This document shows positions 50,438-58,093 of a DNA stretch of 64,000 nucleotides, one piece after another. Position 1 is the first letter of the stretch. The number at the start of each line of letters is the position of its first letter. Below the pieces are notes generated by a model. That model was given only the letters and a program-made list of their open reading frames with translations. It was not told where the DNA came from and made no database searches. A program made the position numbers and the translations under genes. Origin of the DNA: Catellatospora sp. IY07-71 (GTDB lineage Bacteria; Actinomycetota; Actinomycetes; Mycobacteriales; Micromonosporaceae); assembly GCF_018326265.1 (NCBI RefSeq), contig NZ_AP023360.1, positions 4,187,501-4,251,500 on the forward strand. The letters are read 5' to 3'.

Positions 50438-51070
50438 ATGGGGCACGCACACCAGCCGTCGATGTTCGATCTCGCCGAGCGGGCCACCCTCGGGCCGCTG
50501 GCCGGAGCGGTGACCAGGCAGCCGCTCACCCGGGGCGCCTGGGTCGACCACCTGCCCGGCTGGGTCGGCGGCTCCGAGCAGGTGCTGGAGGTCCTGCTGG
50601 AGCAGGTCGACTGGCGCGCCGAGCGGCGTGAGATGTACGAGCGCGAGGTCGACGTCCCCCGCCTGCTGCGCTGGTACGGCGCCGACGAGCCGCTGCCGCA
50701 CCCGCTGCTCGCGCAGGCCCGCGCCGCGCTCAACGCGTACTACGGGCCCGAGCTGGGTGAGCCGTTCACCACCGCGGGCATGTGCCTGTACCGGGACGGC
50801 CGCGACAGCGTGGCCTGGCACGGCGACACCATCGGGCGCGGCTCGCACAGCGACACCATGGTCGCGATCGTGTCGTTCGGCGAGCCGCGCCCGCTGATGC
50901 TGCGCCCGCGCGGCGGCGGCGAGCACAGCATCCGCTTTCCGCTCGGCCACGGTGATCTGGTGGTGATGGGCGGCTCGTGCCAGCGCACCTGGGAGCACTG
51001 CATTCCCAAGACGGCCCGTCACGTGGGTCCCCGGGTCAGCGTCCAGTTCCGCCCGGCCGGAGTCGCCTGA
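50438..51070 (+). CDS. AlkB-like 2-oxoglutarate/Fe(II) dioxygenase
   Basis: Protein of 210 residues from ATG 50438 (MGHAHQPSMFDLAERATLG). The catalytic fold has the Fe ligands His and Asp in VAWHGDTIGRGS and the distal His in TWEHCIPKTA. The 2-oxoglutarate-binding Arg is in RVSVQFRP. This suits oxidative demethylation of alkylated DNA or RNA bases. A longer frame to 50348 lacks a start signal. It shares damage-repair logic with recN and nfi in this window. Confidence 0.88.
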   Translation: MGHAHQPSMFDLAERATLGPLAGAVTRQPLTRGAWVDHLPGWVGGSEQVLEVLLEQVDWRAERREMYEREVDVPRLLRWYGADEPLPHPLLAQARAALNAYYGPELGEPFTTAGMCLYRDGRDSVAWHGDTIGRGSHSDTMVAIVSFGEPRPLMLRPRGGGEHSIRFPLGHGDLVVMGGSCQRTWEHCIPKTARHVGPRVSVQFRPAGVA

Positions 51071-51077
51071 CCGGGGC

Positions 51078-51314
51078 CTACTCGGCGCCCCGGCCGAGGC
51101 GCTCGCGCAGCTTGCCCCGGCGGTCCTCCAGCACCGCGATGAGCGCCTCCTGCTCCTCGGCGCTGCTGATCAGCAGGCTGGTGTCGCCCGGGTCGCCGGG
51201 GCCGTCCTCCCGGTTGCCGACCTCGTCCCGGATCTGCTGGGCCTGGCTGCGCAGCTCCGCGATCATCGAGTCGACCTGCTGCAGCTCCCACTCCATCGCA
51301 TGCTCACCACTCAT
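51078..51314 (-). CDS. Small coiled-coil protein
   Basis: Protein of 78 residues (MSGEHAMEWELQQVDSMIAE) made of two charged helices joined by an acidic Gly/Pro loop; the second is SSAEEQEALIAVLEDRRGKL. It resembles small actinobacterial proteins of unknown function. It ends 7 nt from the AlkB-like stop, converging. No conserved motif is recognised. Confidence 0.6.
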   Translation of the reverse strand: MSGEHAMEWELQQVDSMIAELRSQAQQIRDEVGNREDGPGDPGDTSLLISSAEEQEALIAVLEDRRGKLRERLGRGAE

Positions 51315-51430
51315 GCGTTCATTGTCCGCTTTCGCCCCACCGGGCGCGCCCCAATCCGCCCGCCGGCGGGTTCCCGCATGCTGGACGGCGGGGGATGTGC
51401 GGGCGGGGTGGGGTGATTCATACTTCCGCG

Positions 51431-52666
51431 GTGAGCGTGCCGCCCGAGAATCTGCTTGAGTTCCTCCGCCAGTGCGGGGTGGCCCTCTGCCTGGCCGGGG
51501 AGTCGGCCAACCGGATCCCCGACGAGCTGGTCGCCCTCGCCGACGCGTACGGGGTGGACGACGTGGAGTTCCTCGTCGTGCCGACCGGGGTGTTCGTGCG
51601 GTCGCGGGGCGGGGGCGGGGTGGTCGTGGACTTCGCCAACGCCGACGGGCCGCCGCTGCGGCTGGACCAGATCGATCAGCTGTACAAGCTGTTCGAGCAG
51701 GTCAAAGCCGCGCCCATTCCGCCCGCCGAGGGGATCGTGAAGGTGCGGGACATCCTCGACGCGCCGCCCCGGCACGGGAACCTCGTCCCGGTGCTCGGGC
51801 ACGGGGTGCTCACCGTCGGGATCGGGCTGCTGTTCGTCCGGGACGGGCGGGCGCTGGTCAGCCTGGCGCTGCTCGGGCTGCTGGTGGGCGTGCTGCGGCT
51901 GGTGGCCGAGCGAGTGCAGGTGCTCTCGCTCGCGCTGCCGGTGGCTGCGGCGATGCTGGTGACGTTTCTGGCGTATCGGTACAGCCCTGAGCTGGGGGCG
52001 GATCCGGCGAGTCTGCTGATTCCGCCGCTGGCCACCTTCCTGCCGGGAGCGGCGCTCACGCTGGGGGCGCAGGAGATGGTCACCCGGTCGATCATCAGTG
52101 GCGCGAGCCGGCTCGTGTCCAGCGTGTATGTGCTGCTGCTGCTCACGTTCGGGATCTATGCGGGGATGCAGCTCGCGGGGCCGGTGCAGGACGTGCCGGT
52201 GCCGGAGCAGCTCGGGCAGTGGGCGCCGTGGGTGGGGGTGCTGGTCTTCGGGGTCGGGATCTACCTGAACAGTGCGGCGCCGTCGCGGTCGCTGCCCTGG
52301 CTGATCGTGACGCTGTTCCTGGCGTACGGGGCGCAGTTCCTGGTGGGGTCGTGGACCGGTGGTGTGTTCGCGGCGTTCGTGGGTGGGTTGCTGATCGTGC
52401 CGCTGGCGAACGCGGTGCAGCGGCTGGGTGGGCCGCCTGCGCAGGTGGTGTTCCTGCCGTCGTTCTGGCTGCTGGTGCCGGGGGCGCTGAGCCTGGTGGG
52501 GGTCAGTGGCCTGACGGGGCTGGTGGAGCTGTCGGCTACGGGGCGGTCGAATCTGATCACGGCGTTTCTGACCGTGGTGGCGGTGTCTTTGGGTGTGCTG
52601 GTCGGGTCGAGTCTGCTGTCCAATGTGACGGCGAGTTCGCGGCTGTATACCTCGCGGTCCGCCTGA
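51431..52666 (+). CDS. Threonine/serine exporter (ThrE)-family membrane protein
   Basis: Protein of 411 residues with about ten membrane helices after a 110-residue N-terminal soluble domain (LLEFLRQCGVALCLAGESAN, then EFLVVPTGVFVRSRGGG). The ThrE build is recognisable in the helical core (LIPPLATFLPGAALTLGAQE, then FLPSFWLLVPGALSLVGVSG). Family members export Thr/Ser or other small amino compounds; the substrate is unproven. GTG 51431 is preferred; GTG 51413 and ATG-like upstream frames are weaker. Confidence 0.85.
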   Translation: MSVPPENLLEFLRQCGVALCLAGESANRIPDELVALADAYGVDDVEFLVVPTGVFVRSRGGGGVVVDFANADGPPLRLDQIDQLYKLFEQVKAAPIPPAEGIVKVRDILDAPPRHGNLVPVLGHGVLTVGIGLLFVRDGRALVSLALLGLLVGVLRLVAERVQVLSLALPVAAAMLVTFLAYRYSPELGADPASLLIPPLATFLPGAALTLGAQEMVTRSIISGASRLVSSVYVLLLLTFGIYAGMQLAGPVQDVPVPEQLGQWAPWVGVLVFGVGIYLNSAAPSRSLPWLIVTLFLAYGAQFLVGSWTGGVFAAFVGGLLIVPLANAVQRLGGPPAQVVFLPSFWLLVPGALSLVGVSGLTGLVELSATGRSNLITAFLTVVAVSLGVLVGSSLLSNVTASSRLYTSRSA

Positions 52667-52757
52667 CTTCGTGCGGGCCTGCCGTTCAAAGCGGGCTGGC
52701 GAGGAGGGGGTGGGCGGGGCTCGGCGGTCGGTGCCGCGTCGAGGCGGGCGCGCGTTC

Positions 52758-52822
52758 AAGATCGGCGTTTCGTGTCAGAAAGTGTGGTGTGGCCATAGGT
52801 TTCGACACGAAACGGCGATCTT
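52758..52822. repeat. 65-bp hairpin element, copy 2
   Basis: Arms AAGATCGGCGTTTCGTGTC (52758-52776) and GACACGAAACGGCGATCTT (52804-52822), 18 of 19 paired, with a 27-nt loop containing AAAGTGTGG. It has the same architecture as the copy at 10795. Confidence 0.85.
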
Positions 52823-52851
52823 CGCTTGGCCGGAGCGGGGTGGGCGGGTTG

Positions 52852-52916
52852 GAGATCAGTGTCTCGTGTCGAAAGCTGGGCTAGGACCACAGGTTTCGAC
52901 ACGAGACAGCGATCTT
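52852..52916. repeat. 65-bp hairpin element, copy 3
   Basis: Arms GAGATCAGTGTCTCGTGTC (52852-52870) and GACACGAGACAGCGATCTT (52898-52916), 16 of 19 paired, with a 27-nt loop. It lies 29 nt after copy 2, in the same orientation. Confidence 0.85.
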
Positions 52917-52921
52917 GGTCA

Positions 52922-52951
52922 CGCGCCGCGCCGCGCCGCGCCGCGCCGCGC
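52922..52951. repeat. CGCGC pentanucleotide microsatellite, six copies
   Basis: Six exact tandem CGCGC units, followed by G-rich sequence. It lies 5 nt after hairpin copy 3 and just outside the helicase 3' end. It is prone to slippage and to polymerase error. Confidence 0.85.
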
Positions 52952-52983
52952 GGGGCGGGACGGGGCGGCGCCGCGCGGGGCGG

Positions 52984-55464
52984 TTAGGCGCCTAGTTGGC
53001 CTACGTCGGTGATGGTGAGGACGGCCTGGCCGGCCTCGTCGGAAGCGGCCAGGTCGACCTCGGCGCTGATGCCCCAGTCGTGGTGGCCGTCGGGGTCGTC
53101 CAGGATCTGGCGGACCTTCCAGACGTCCTTGCCCTGCTCGATGATGATGCGGGCGGGGCCGCGGGCGTCGGGGCCGATGCCGATCTCGTCGTACAGCTCG
53201 AAGTACGGCTCCAGCGCGTCGCGCCAGGCGTCGCTGTCCCAGCCGGCTTCGGCGTCCAGCTCGCCGAGCAGGTCCCAGCGGCGGCGGGCGGCCAGCTCGA
53301 CGCGGCGGAACAGGGCGTTGCGGACCTGGACGCGGAACGCGCGCACGTTGCGGGTCACGGCGGGCGGGGCGGCCTCGACCGGCGGGGCGCCGGGGTTGGT
53401 GAGCTGCTCCCACTCGTCGAGCAGGCTGGAGTCGACCTGGCGGACCAGCTCGCCGAGCCACTCGATGACGTCGTGCAGCTCCTCGGTCTTGGCGTCCTCG
53501 GGCACGGTCTGGCGCAGCGCCCGGTACGCGTCGGCCAGGTAGCGCAGCACGAGGCCCTCGGAGCGGGCCAGGCCGTAGAAGCTGACGTACTCGGTGAAGG
53601 TCATGCCCTGCTCGAACATGTCGCGTACCACCGCCTTGGGGGACAGCCGGTGGTCGTCGACCCACGGGTGGCCCTTGCGGTACGACTCGAACGCGACCTC
53701 CAGCAGCTCCTCGAGCGGCTTGGGCCAGGTCACACCCTCGAGCAGCGCCATGCGCTCCTCGTACTCGATGCCGTCGGCCTTCATCTGCGCGACGGCCTCG
53801 CCCTTGGCCTTGTCCTGCTGGGCGTAGAGGATCTGCCGGGGGTCCTCCAGCACGGCCTCGATGATCGACACGACGTCGAGCGCGTACCCGGGGGAGTTCT
53901 TGTCCAGCAGCTCGATGGCGGCCACCGCGAACGGCGACAGCGGCTGGTTGAGCGCGAAGCCGAGCTGGAGCACGTCGGTGACCCGGATGCGGCCGTCCGC
54001 GCCCTGCTCGACGATGCCCGCGGTGCGCAGCGCCCGGTAGATCGAGATCGCCCGGCGGATGTGCTTACGGCGCGCGGCGGGGGTCTCGTGGTTGTCGGTG
54101 AGCAGGTGGCGCATGTTGTCGAAGGCGTCGCCGCCGCGCTCGATGACGTTGAGCACCATGGCGTGGCTGACGTGGAAGCTGGAGGTGAGCGGCTCGGGCT
54201 CGGCGTTGACCAGGCGCTCGAAGGTCGGCTGGGCCCAGCCGACGAAGCCCTCCGGCGGCTTCTTCTTGACCAGCTTCTTCAGCTTCTTCGGGTCGCCCGC
54301 GGCCTTGGCCACGGCCTTCTCGTTCTCGACGACGTGCTCGGGCGCCTGCACGATGACGGTGCCGAGGGTGTCGTAGCCGGCCCGCCCGGCGCGTCCGGCG
54401 ATCTGGTGGAACTCGCGCGCCTTGAGCAGCCGCATGCGCTGGCCGTCGAACTTGTTCAGGCCGGTGAACAGCACGGTGCGGATGGGCAGGTTGATGCCGA
54501 CGCCGAGGGTGTCCGTGCCGCAGATGACCTTGAGCAGCCCGGCCTGGGCCAGCTGCTCCACCAGGCGGCGGTACTTGGGCAGCATGCCCGCGTGGTGCAC
54601 GCCGATGCCGTGGCGGACCAGCCGGGACAGGGTCTTGCCGAAGCCGGCGGTGAACCGGAAGCTGCCGATCAGCTCGGCGATGGCGTCCTTCTCGGCGCGC
54701 GTGCTCATGTTGATGCTCATCAGCGCGCTGGCCTGCTCCAGAGCCGCGGCCTGGGTGAAGTGCACGATGTACACCGGGGCCTGCTTGGTGGACAGCAGCT
54801 CCTCGATGGTCTCGTGCAGCGGCGTGGTGACGTACGAGTGGATCAGCGGCACCGGCCGCTCGCCGGAGCTGACCACGGCGGTGGGCCGCCCGGTACGCCG
54901 GGTGAGGTCCTCCACGAATCGGGAGACGTCGCCCAGCGTGGCCGACATCAGCACGAACTGCGCGTCCTCCAGCTCCAGCAGCGGCACCTGCCAGGCCCAG
55001 CCCCGGTCCGGCTCGCTGTAGAAGTGGAACTCGTCCATCACGACCTGGCCCACGTCGGCGTCCGGCCCGTCGCGCAGCGCCAGGTTGGCCAGGATCTCGG
55101 CGGTGCAGCAGATCACCGGGGCGTCGGGGTTGACCGCCGCGTCGCCGGTCATCATGCCCACGTTCTCCGGGCCCAGCGCCGCGCACAGCGCGAAGAACTT
55201 CTCCGAGACCAGCGCCTTGATCGGCGCGGTGTAGAAGGTGCGCTTGCCCTGGGCCATGGCCGCGAAGTGCGCGCCGAGCGCCACCATGCTCTTGCCGGAG
55301 CCGGTGGGGGTGCTCAGGATCAGGTTCGCCCCGGAGACGATCTCGATCAGCGCCTCCTGCTGGGCGGGGTAGAGCGAGATGCCCTGCTCGGACACCCAGG
55401 TGGAGAAGGCGTCGAACAGCGAGTCAGGGTCGGTGCTGCCGGGGAGGTGATCAGTAAGCGCCAT
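52984..55464 (-). CDS. DEAD/DEAH-box (Ski2/HelY-like) helicase
   Basis: Protein of 826 residues. Motif I is LILSTPTGSGKSMVALG, motif II VVMDEFHFY (DEVH/DExH type), motif III LMSATL, and motif VI HQIAGRAGRAGYD. A DUF3516-like C-terminal half follows (helical, AALEPY-rich, from about residue 450). Such proteins are ATP-dependent RNA/DNA helicases of the Ski2/Hel308 group in actinobacteria. Target unknown. ATG 55464 is the start. Not HelY itself by length (about 900), but related. Confidence 0.9.
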   Translation of the reverse strand: MALTDHLPGSTDPDSLFDAFSTWVSEQGISLYPAQQEALIEIVSGANLILSTPTGSGKSMVALGAHFAAMAQGKRTFYTAPIKALVSEKFFALCAALGPENVGMMTGDAAVNPDAPVICCTAEILANLALRDGPDADVGQVVMDEFHFYSEPDRGWAWQVPLLELEDAQFVLMSATLGDVSRFVEDLTRRTGRPTAVVSSGERPVPLIHSYVTTPLHETIEELLSTKQAPVYIVHFTQAAALEQASALMSINMSTRAEKDAIAELIGSFRFTAGFGKTLSRLVRHGIGVHHAGMLPKYRRLVEQLAQAGLLKVICGTDTLGVGINLPIRTVLFTGLNKFDGQRMRLLKAREFHQIAGRAGRAGYDTLGTVIVQAPEHVVENEKAVAKAAGDPKKLKKLVKKKPPEGFVGWAQPTFERLVNAEPEPLTSSFHVSHAMVLNVIERGGDAFDNMRHLLTDNHETPAARRKHIRRAISIYRALRTAGIVEQGADGRIRVTDVLQLGFALNQPLSPFAVAAIELLDKNSPGYALDVVSIIEAVLEDPRQILYAQQDKAKGEAVAQMKADGIEYEERMALLEGVTWPKPLEELLEVAFESYRKGHPWVDDHRLSPKAVVRDMFEQGMTFTEYVSFYGLARSEGLVLRYLADAYRALRQTVPEDAKTEELHDVIEWLGELVRQVDSSLLDEWEQLTNPGAPPVEAAPPAVTRNVRAFRVQVRNALFRRVELAARRRWDLLGELDAEAGWDSDAWRDALEPYFELYDEIGIGPDARGPARIIIEQGKDVWKVRQILDDPDGHHDWGISAEVDLAASDEAGQAVLTITDVGQLGA

Positions 55465-55570
55465 GGTCCGTAAATAGTCTCACGTCGCCGCCCCGGCCTG
55501 CCGCAGCGCCAGCCCCGCCTCCCCTCACCCGGTGACCCGCCTCACTCCCTCGGGTGCCCTAGATCATGAC

Positions 55571-55637
55571 GATCTTGCGCGAAGTGTTGGGGATATGCCC
55601 GGAAGGGGCGTGTCGTCCCCACAGGTCACGCAAGATC
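55571..55637. repeat. Second intergenic hairpin family
   Basis: GATCTTGCG (55571-55579) and CGCAAGATC (55629-55637) are perfect inverted 9-bp arms. An inner pair (TGTTGGGGA with TCCCCACA, one bulge) lies inside, and the central loop is about 22 nt. It differs from the 65-bp family in sequence but has similar size and GATC-edged arms. Confidence 0.6.
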
Positions 55638-55698
55638 GGCGCGGCAGGGGAGAGGGGCGGGTCGCGACGCAGTCGCGGCCCGCCCCGGGAGCCCAGGG

Positions 55699-55950
55699 TC
55701 AGCGCTTGGGCTGGTTGTGCTTGGGCTGGTTGGACTTCTTGGACTTCATGGTGGTCGGCGAGGCGCCCTCGTGCTGCTGTTTGCGCTGCATCGTGGCGGT
55801 GGCCGCCTGTTCATGCTCGGCGCCCTCGTGGTTCGTGGTGTGCGCGCTCATGCCGGCGGTCGCCTGCTGCTGCGAGGCGCCCGCGTGCGGGGCGTTCTCG
55901 GCGCGGTCGGCGCGGGAGTCGTGGTCGGGTCGGTTGCTGTTCTTCGCCAT
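55699..55950 (-). CDS. Small hydrophilic basic protein
   Basis: Protein of 83 residues (MAKNSNRPDHDSRADRAENA), rich in Gln, His, Asn and Lys, with no hydrophobic core, so probably disordered. The ATG at 55950 has GAGGAGG about 8 nt upstream, strong support for a real gene. The C-terminus (KSKKSNQPKHNQPKR) is basic. No family recognised; it may be a stress or nucleic-acid-binding protein (inference). Confidence 0.75.
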   Translation of the reverse strand: MAKNSNRPDHDSRADRAENAPHAGASQQQATAGMSAHTTNHEGAEHEQAATATMQRKQQHEGASPTTMKSKKSNQPKHNQPKR

Positions 55951-56080
55951 TGCTGCGAGCCTCCTCGGGCTGGCCTCAGCGCTGTGCTGACGCCCACGAT
56001 CACGCTAAGAGAGCGGCGGCGGTCAAGGCGGCAGAATGGACATTCTTGGCGTACCGGTTGGTAACGAAGGGAAACCTCGC

Positions 56081-58090
56081 TCACACCTGGGACAGCGTGG
56101 GTGGGCCGGGGGCGGCGCGCCAGGCGAGTTTCGTGCCGGATCCGTCGAGCCGGCAGGTCCAGAGGTGCCCGTCCACGCCGAGGACCGCGGCGTACGCGGT
56201 CCCACCGGCGTCCACGGCGACCGCCGGCGCGCCGGTGAACAGGACTCCCGAGCCGTGCCAGACCGGCGGCTCGCCGGGCGGGTGCGGCTCGGTGACGTCG
56301 ACGCGTCCCTCGTCGTTGCGGCGCACCAGCCGCAGCAGCCCGTCGCGCAGCAGCCCGGCGACCGCGCCGGTGCCGCCGTTGGCCTTCACCGTCGAAGCGC
56401 CGGTGTCCTGCGCGATGGTCAGCGTGGCCCCGTCGGCCTGCCCGGCGAGCACGGGCCCGTCCTGCCCGTTCAGCGTGCGGGCCACCGCCAGGGTGCCGTC
56501 CATCGATCCGTGCAGCAGCGTCCGCCGCCTGCCGAAGCGGCCGCCGGGGCTCTCCCTGGTCCAGCACACCAGCTCGTCGTCGGTCACCGCGTAGAGGTCG
56601 GTGCGGGCGCCCGCGGTGACCGCCACCAGCGCGTCCCGGACGCCGCCGCCGTCCAGGCCGGTCCACGGGCCCCAGCCGCCGCCGGGGGTGGCCTGCCGCA
56701 CGCTGACCCCGCGGGAGAAGTCGCGCACGAACAGGGTCAGCCCGCCGCCCGCGTCGGCCACCGCGTACGGCATGCCCAGCTCGCGGGCCCGGACCGGGTC
56801 GCCGCCCGCGTCCGGGTTGCCCACGTCGGTCCAGGTGAACCCGGCCCCGGGCCGCTCCTGCACGCCGTGCACGACCACCAGCCGCGGCCCGGCCACGTCC
56901 AGCTCCTGACGCACCCCGAACAGGTGCAGCCGGCCGTCGGCGGTGAGCACCGTGTCCAGGTGCGGCACCAGGTGCTGCCCGCCGACCGGCACCGGCGCGG
57001 CCCAGTCCGCCTCGCCCGCGTCGCGCCGCCACATCACCGCGGTGCCCGCGAACACGGCGAACGCCGACAGCCCACCCGCGTACGGGACCAGCCAGGCGGT
57101 GCCGCCCGGGTGGCGGTAGGTCTGGCTGCGGCCGTAGCGCTTGTTCCGGGCACCGGCGCCCACCTGCAGGTCGCCGCACCCGTACGGCACACCGCAGTCG
57201 TGCCCGTCCGCCCAGCCGTAGATGTCGAGATAGGAGAACTTGCGCTCGTAGACGGCCGGGCTGAGATTCCGTGGCCAGTACTTGTTGAAGTAACCGCGAT
57301 AGCTCTGCACCTGCACGGCCGGCCCGCCCGCGGCCCGGTGCCGCCGCACCGCCTCGTAGGCGAAGTACGCCGCGTAAAGGTGGTCCTGGTGGTCGGAGTA
57401 GTCCGCACCGTCGTCGGCGTCGTACTTCAGGTGCTCCGGGGCCGGGTCGAGGGTGCGCACCACCGTAGGCGCGCCGGTGCTCAGCAGCGAGGCCAGCACG
57501 GCGAGCACGTCGTCGCGGCGCAGCCGGCCCGGCGCGGGCAGCGGGCTGTCGGTGGGCCGCAGGTAGGGCTGCTCGTCGCGGCGCCCGGTCCACAGCCAGG
57601 CCAGCCGGTTGGACCCGCCGTCCGCGGCGTCCAGCGGCGCGCGCAGGTTGAGGAACGCCAAGGTGACGTGCGGTTTCGCGGCCAGCGTGGCCGTCTCGAA
57701 GACCACGTCGCCGGGCAGCCTGCGCACCTCCCGCCGCCACGCGGCGTCGCGGTCCCCGGTCGCCATCGCCGCGTACGCCGCCCGGATGCCGTACTGGCGC
57801 GCGGCGGCGTACCCCTCGTAGTCGGGCTCGTCGTCCTGCGGGGCGTTGACCCCGTTGGCCTCGCCCGCGGTGAGGTAGACGCTCGTCACCGGGCACCCCT
57901 CGGCCAGCGCCTGCAGCACGTCCGGGTTGAGGAAATACAGGTCGTCGTCGGGGTGGGCGCAGACGTTCAGGAACGCGGCCTGCCGCGCCGCCTCGGCGGA
58001 CCAGACGCGTTCCCAGGGGCGGCCCAGCCCCAGGGCGATCGCGCCGCCGCCGGCCAGCAGCAGGGCGCTCAGCGCGGTACGACGGTGCAA
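56081..58090 (-). CDS. Secreted PIG-L-family deacetylase with propeller domain
   Basis: Protein of 669 residues from TTG 58090 (the Arg-Arg at positions 3-4 and a hydrophobic stretch suggest a Tat-type signal). A PIG-L/LmbE deacetylase domain (45-about 270) has the metal motif AHPDDDLYFLNPD and HQDH later (YSDHQDHLYAAYFAY). The C-terminal 350 residues form a lectin-like beta-propeller (VQERPGAGFTWTDVGNP, then GGGWGPWTGLDGGGVRD). It probably removes N-acetyl groups from an extracellular sugar polymer. It lies 3 nt downstream of the Stealth gene, in the same operon. Confidence 0.85.
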   Translation of the reverse strand: MHRRTALSALLLAGGGAIALGLGRPWERVWSAEAARQAAFLNVCAHPDDDLYFLNPDVLQALAEGCPVTSVYLTAGEANGVNAPQDDEPDYEGYAAARQYGIRAAYAAMATGDRDAAWRREVRRLPGDVVFETATLAAKPHVTLAFLNLRAPLDAADGGSNRLAWLWTGRRDEQPYLRPTDSPLPAPGRLRRDDVLAVLASLLSTGAPTVVRTLDPAPEHLKYDADDGADYSDHQDHLYAAYFAYEAVRRHRAAGGPAVQVQSYRGYFNKYWPRNLSPAVYERKFSYLDIYGWADGHDCGVPYGCGDLQVGAGARNKRYGRSQTYRHPGGTAWLVPYAGGLSAFAVFAGTAVMWRRDAGEADWAAPVPVGGQHLVPHLDTVLTADGRLHLFGVRQELDVAGPRLVVVHGVQERPGAGFTWTDVGNPDAGGDPVRARELGMPYAVADAGGGLTLFVRDFSRGVSVRQATPGGGWGPWTGLDGGGVRDALVAVTAGARTDLYAVTDDELVCWTRESPGGRFGRRRTLLHGSMDGTLAVARTLNGQDGPVLAGQADGATLTIAQDTGASTVKANGGTGAVAGLLRDGLLRLVRRNDEGRVDVTEPHPPGEPPVWHGSGVLFTGAPAVAVDAGGTAYAAVLGVDGHLWTCRLDGSGTKLAWRAAPGPPTLSQV

Positions 58091-58093
58091 AGG

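Larger units (their letters stand above)
52667..52983. other. Repeat-rich intergenic region
   Basis: About 317 nt between the ThrE-like stop and the leftward helicase stop. It contains two copies of the 65-bp hairpin element and a CGCGC microsatellite, and no recognisable gene. Confidence 0.7.

Noticed and set aside
52922-52951. CGCGC run as a regulatory site
   Set aside because: A simple microsatellite; no dyad or promoter context beyond slippage.
52996-55473. 825-codon antisense frame over the helicase gene
   Set aside because: The helicase motifs on the reverse strand are unambiguous; the plus-strand frame is low-complexity Leu/Val/Gly with no start signal.
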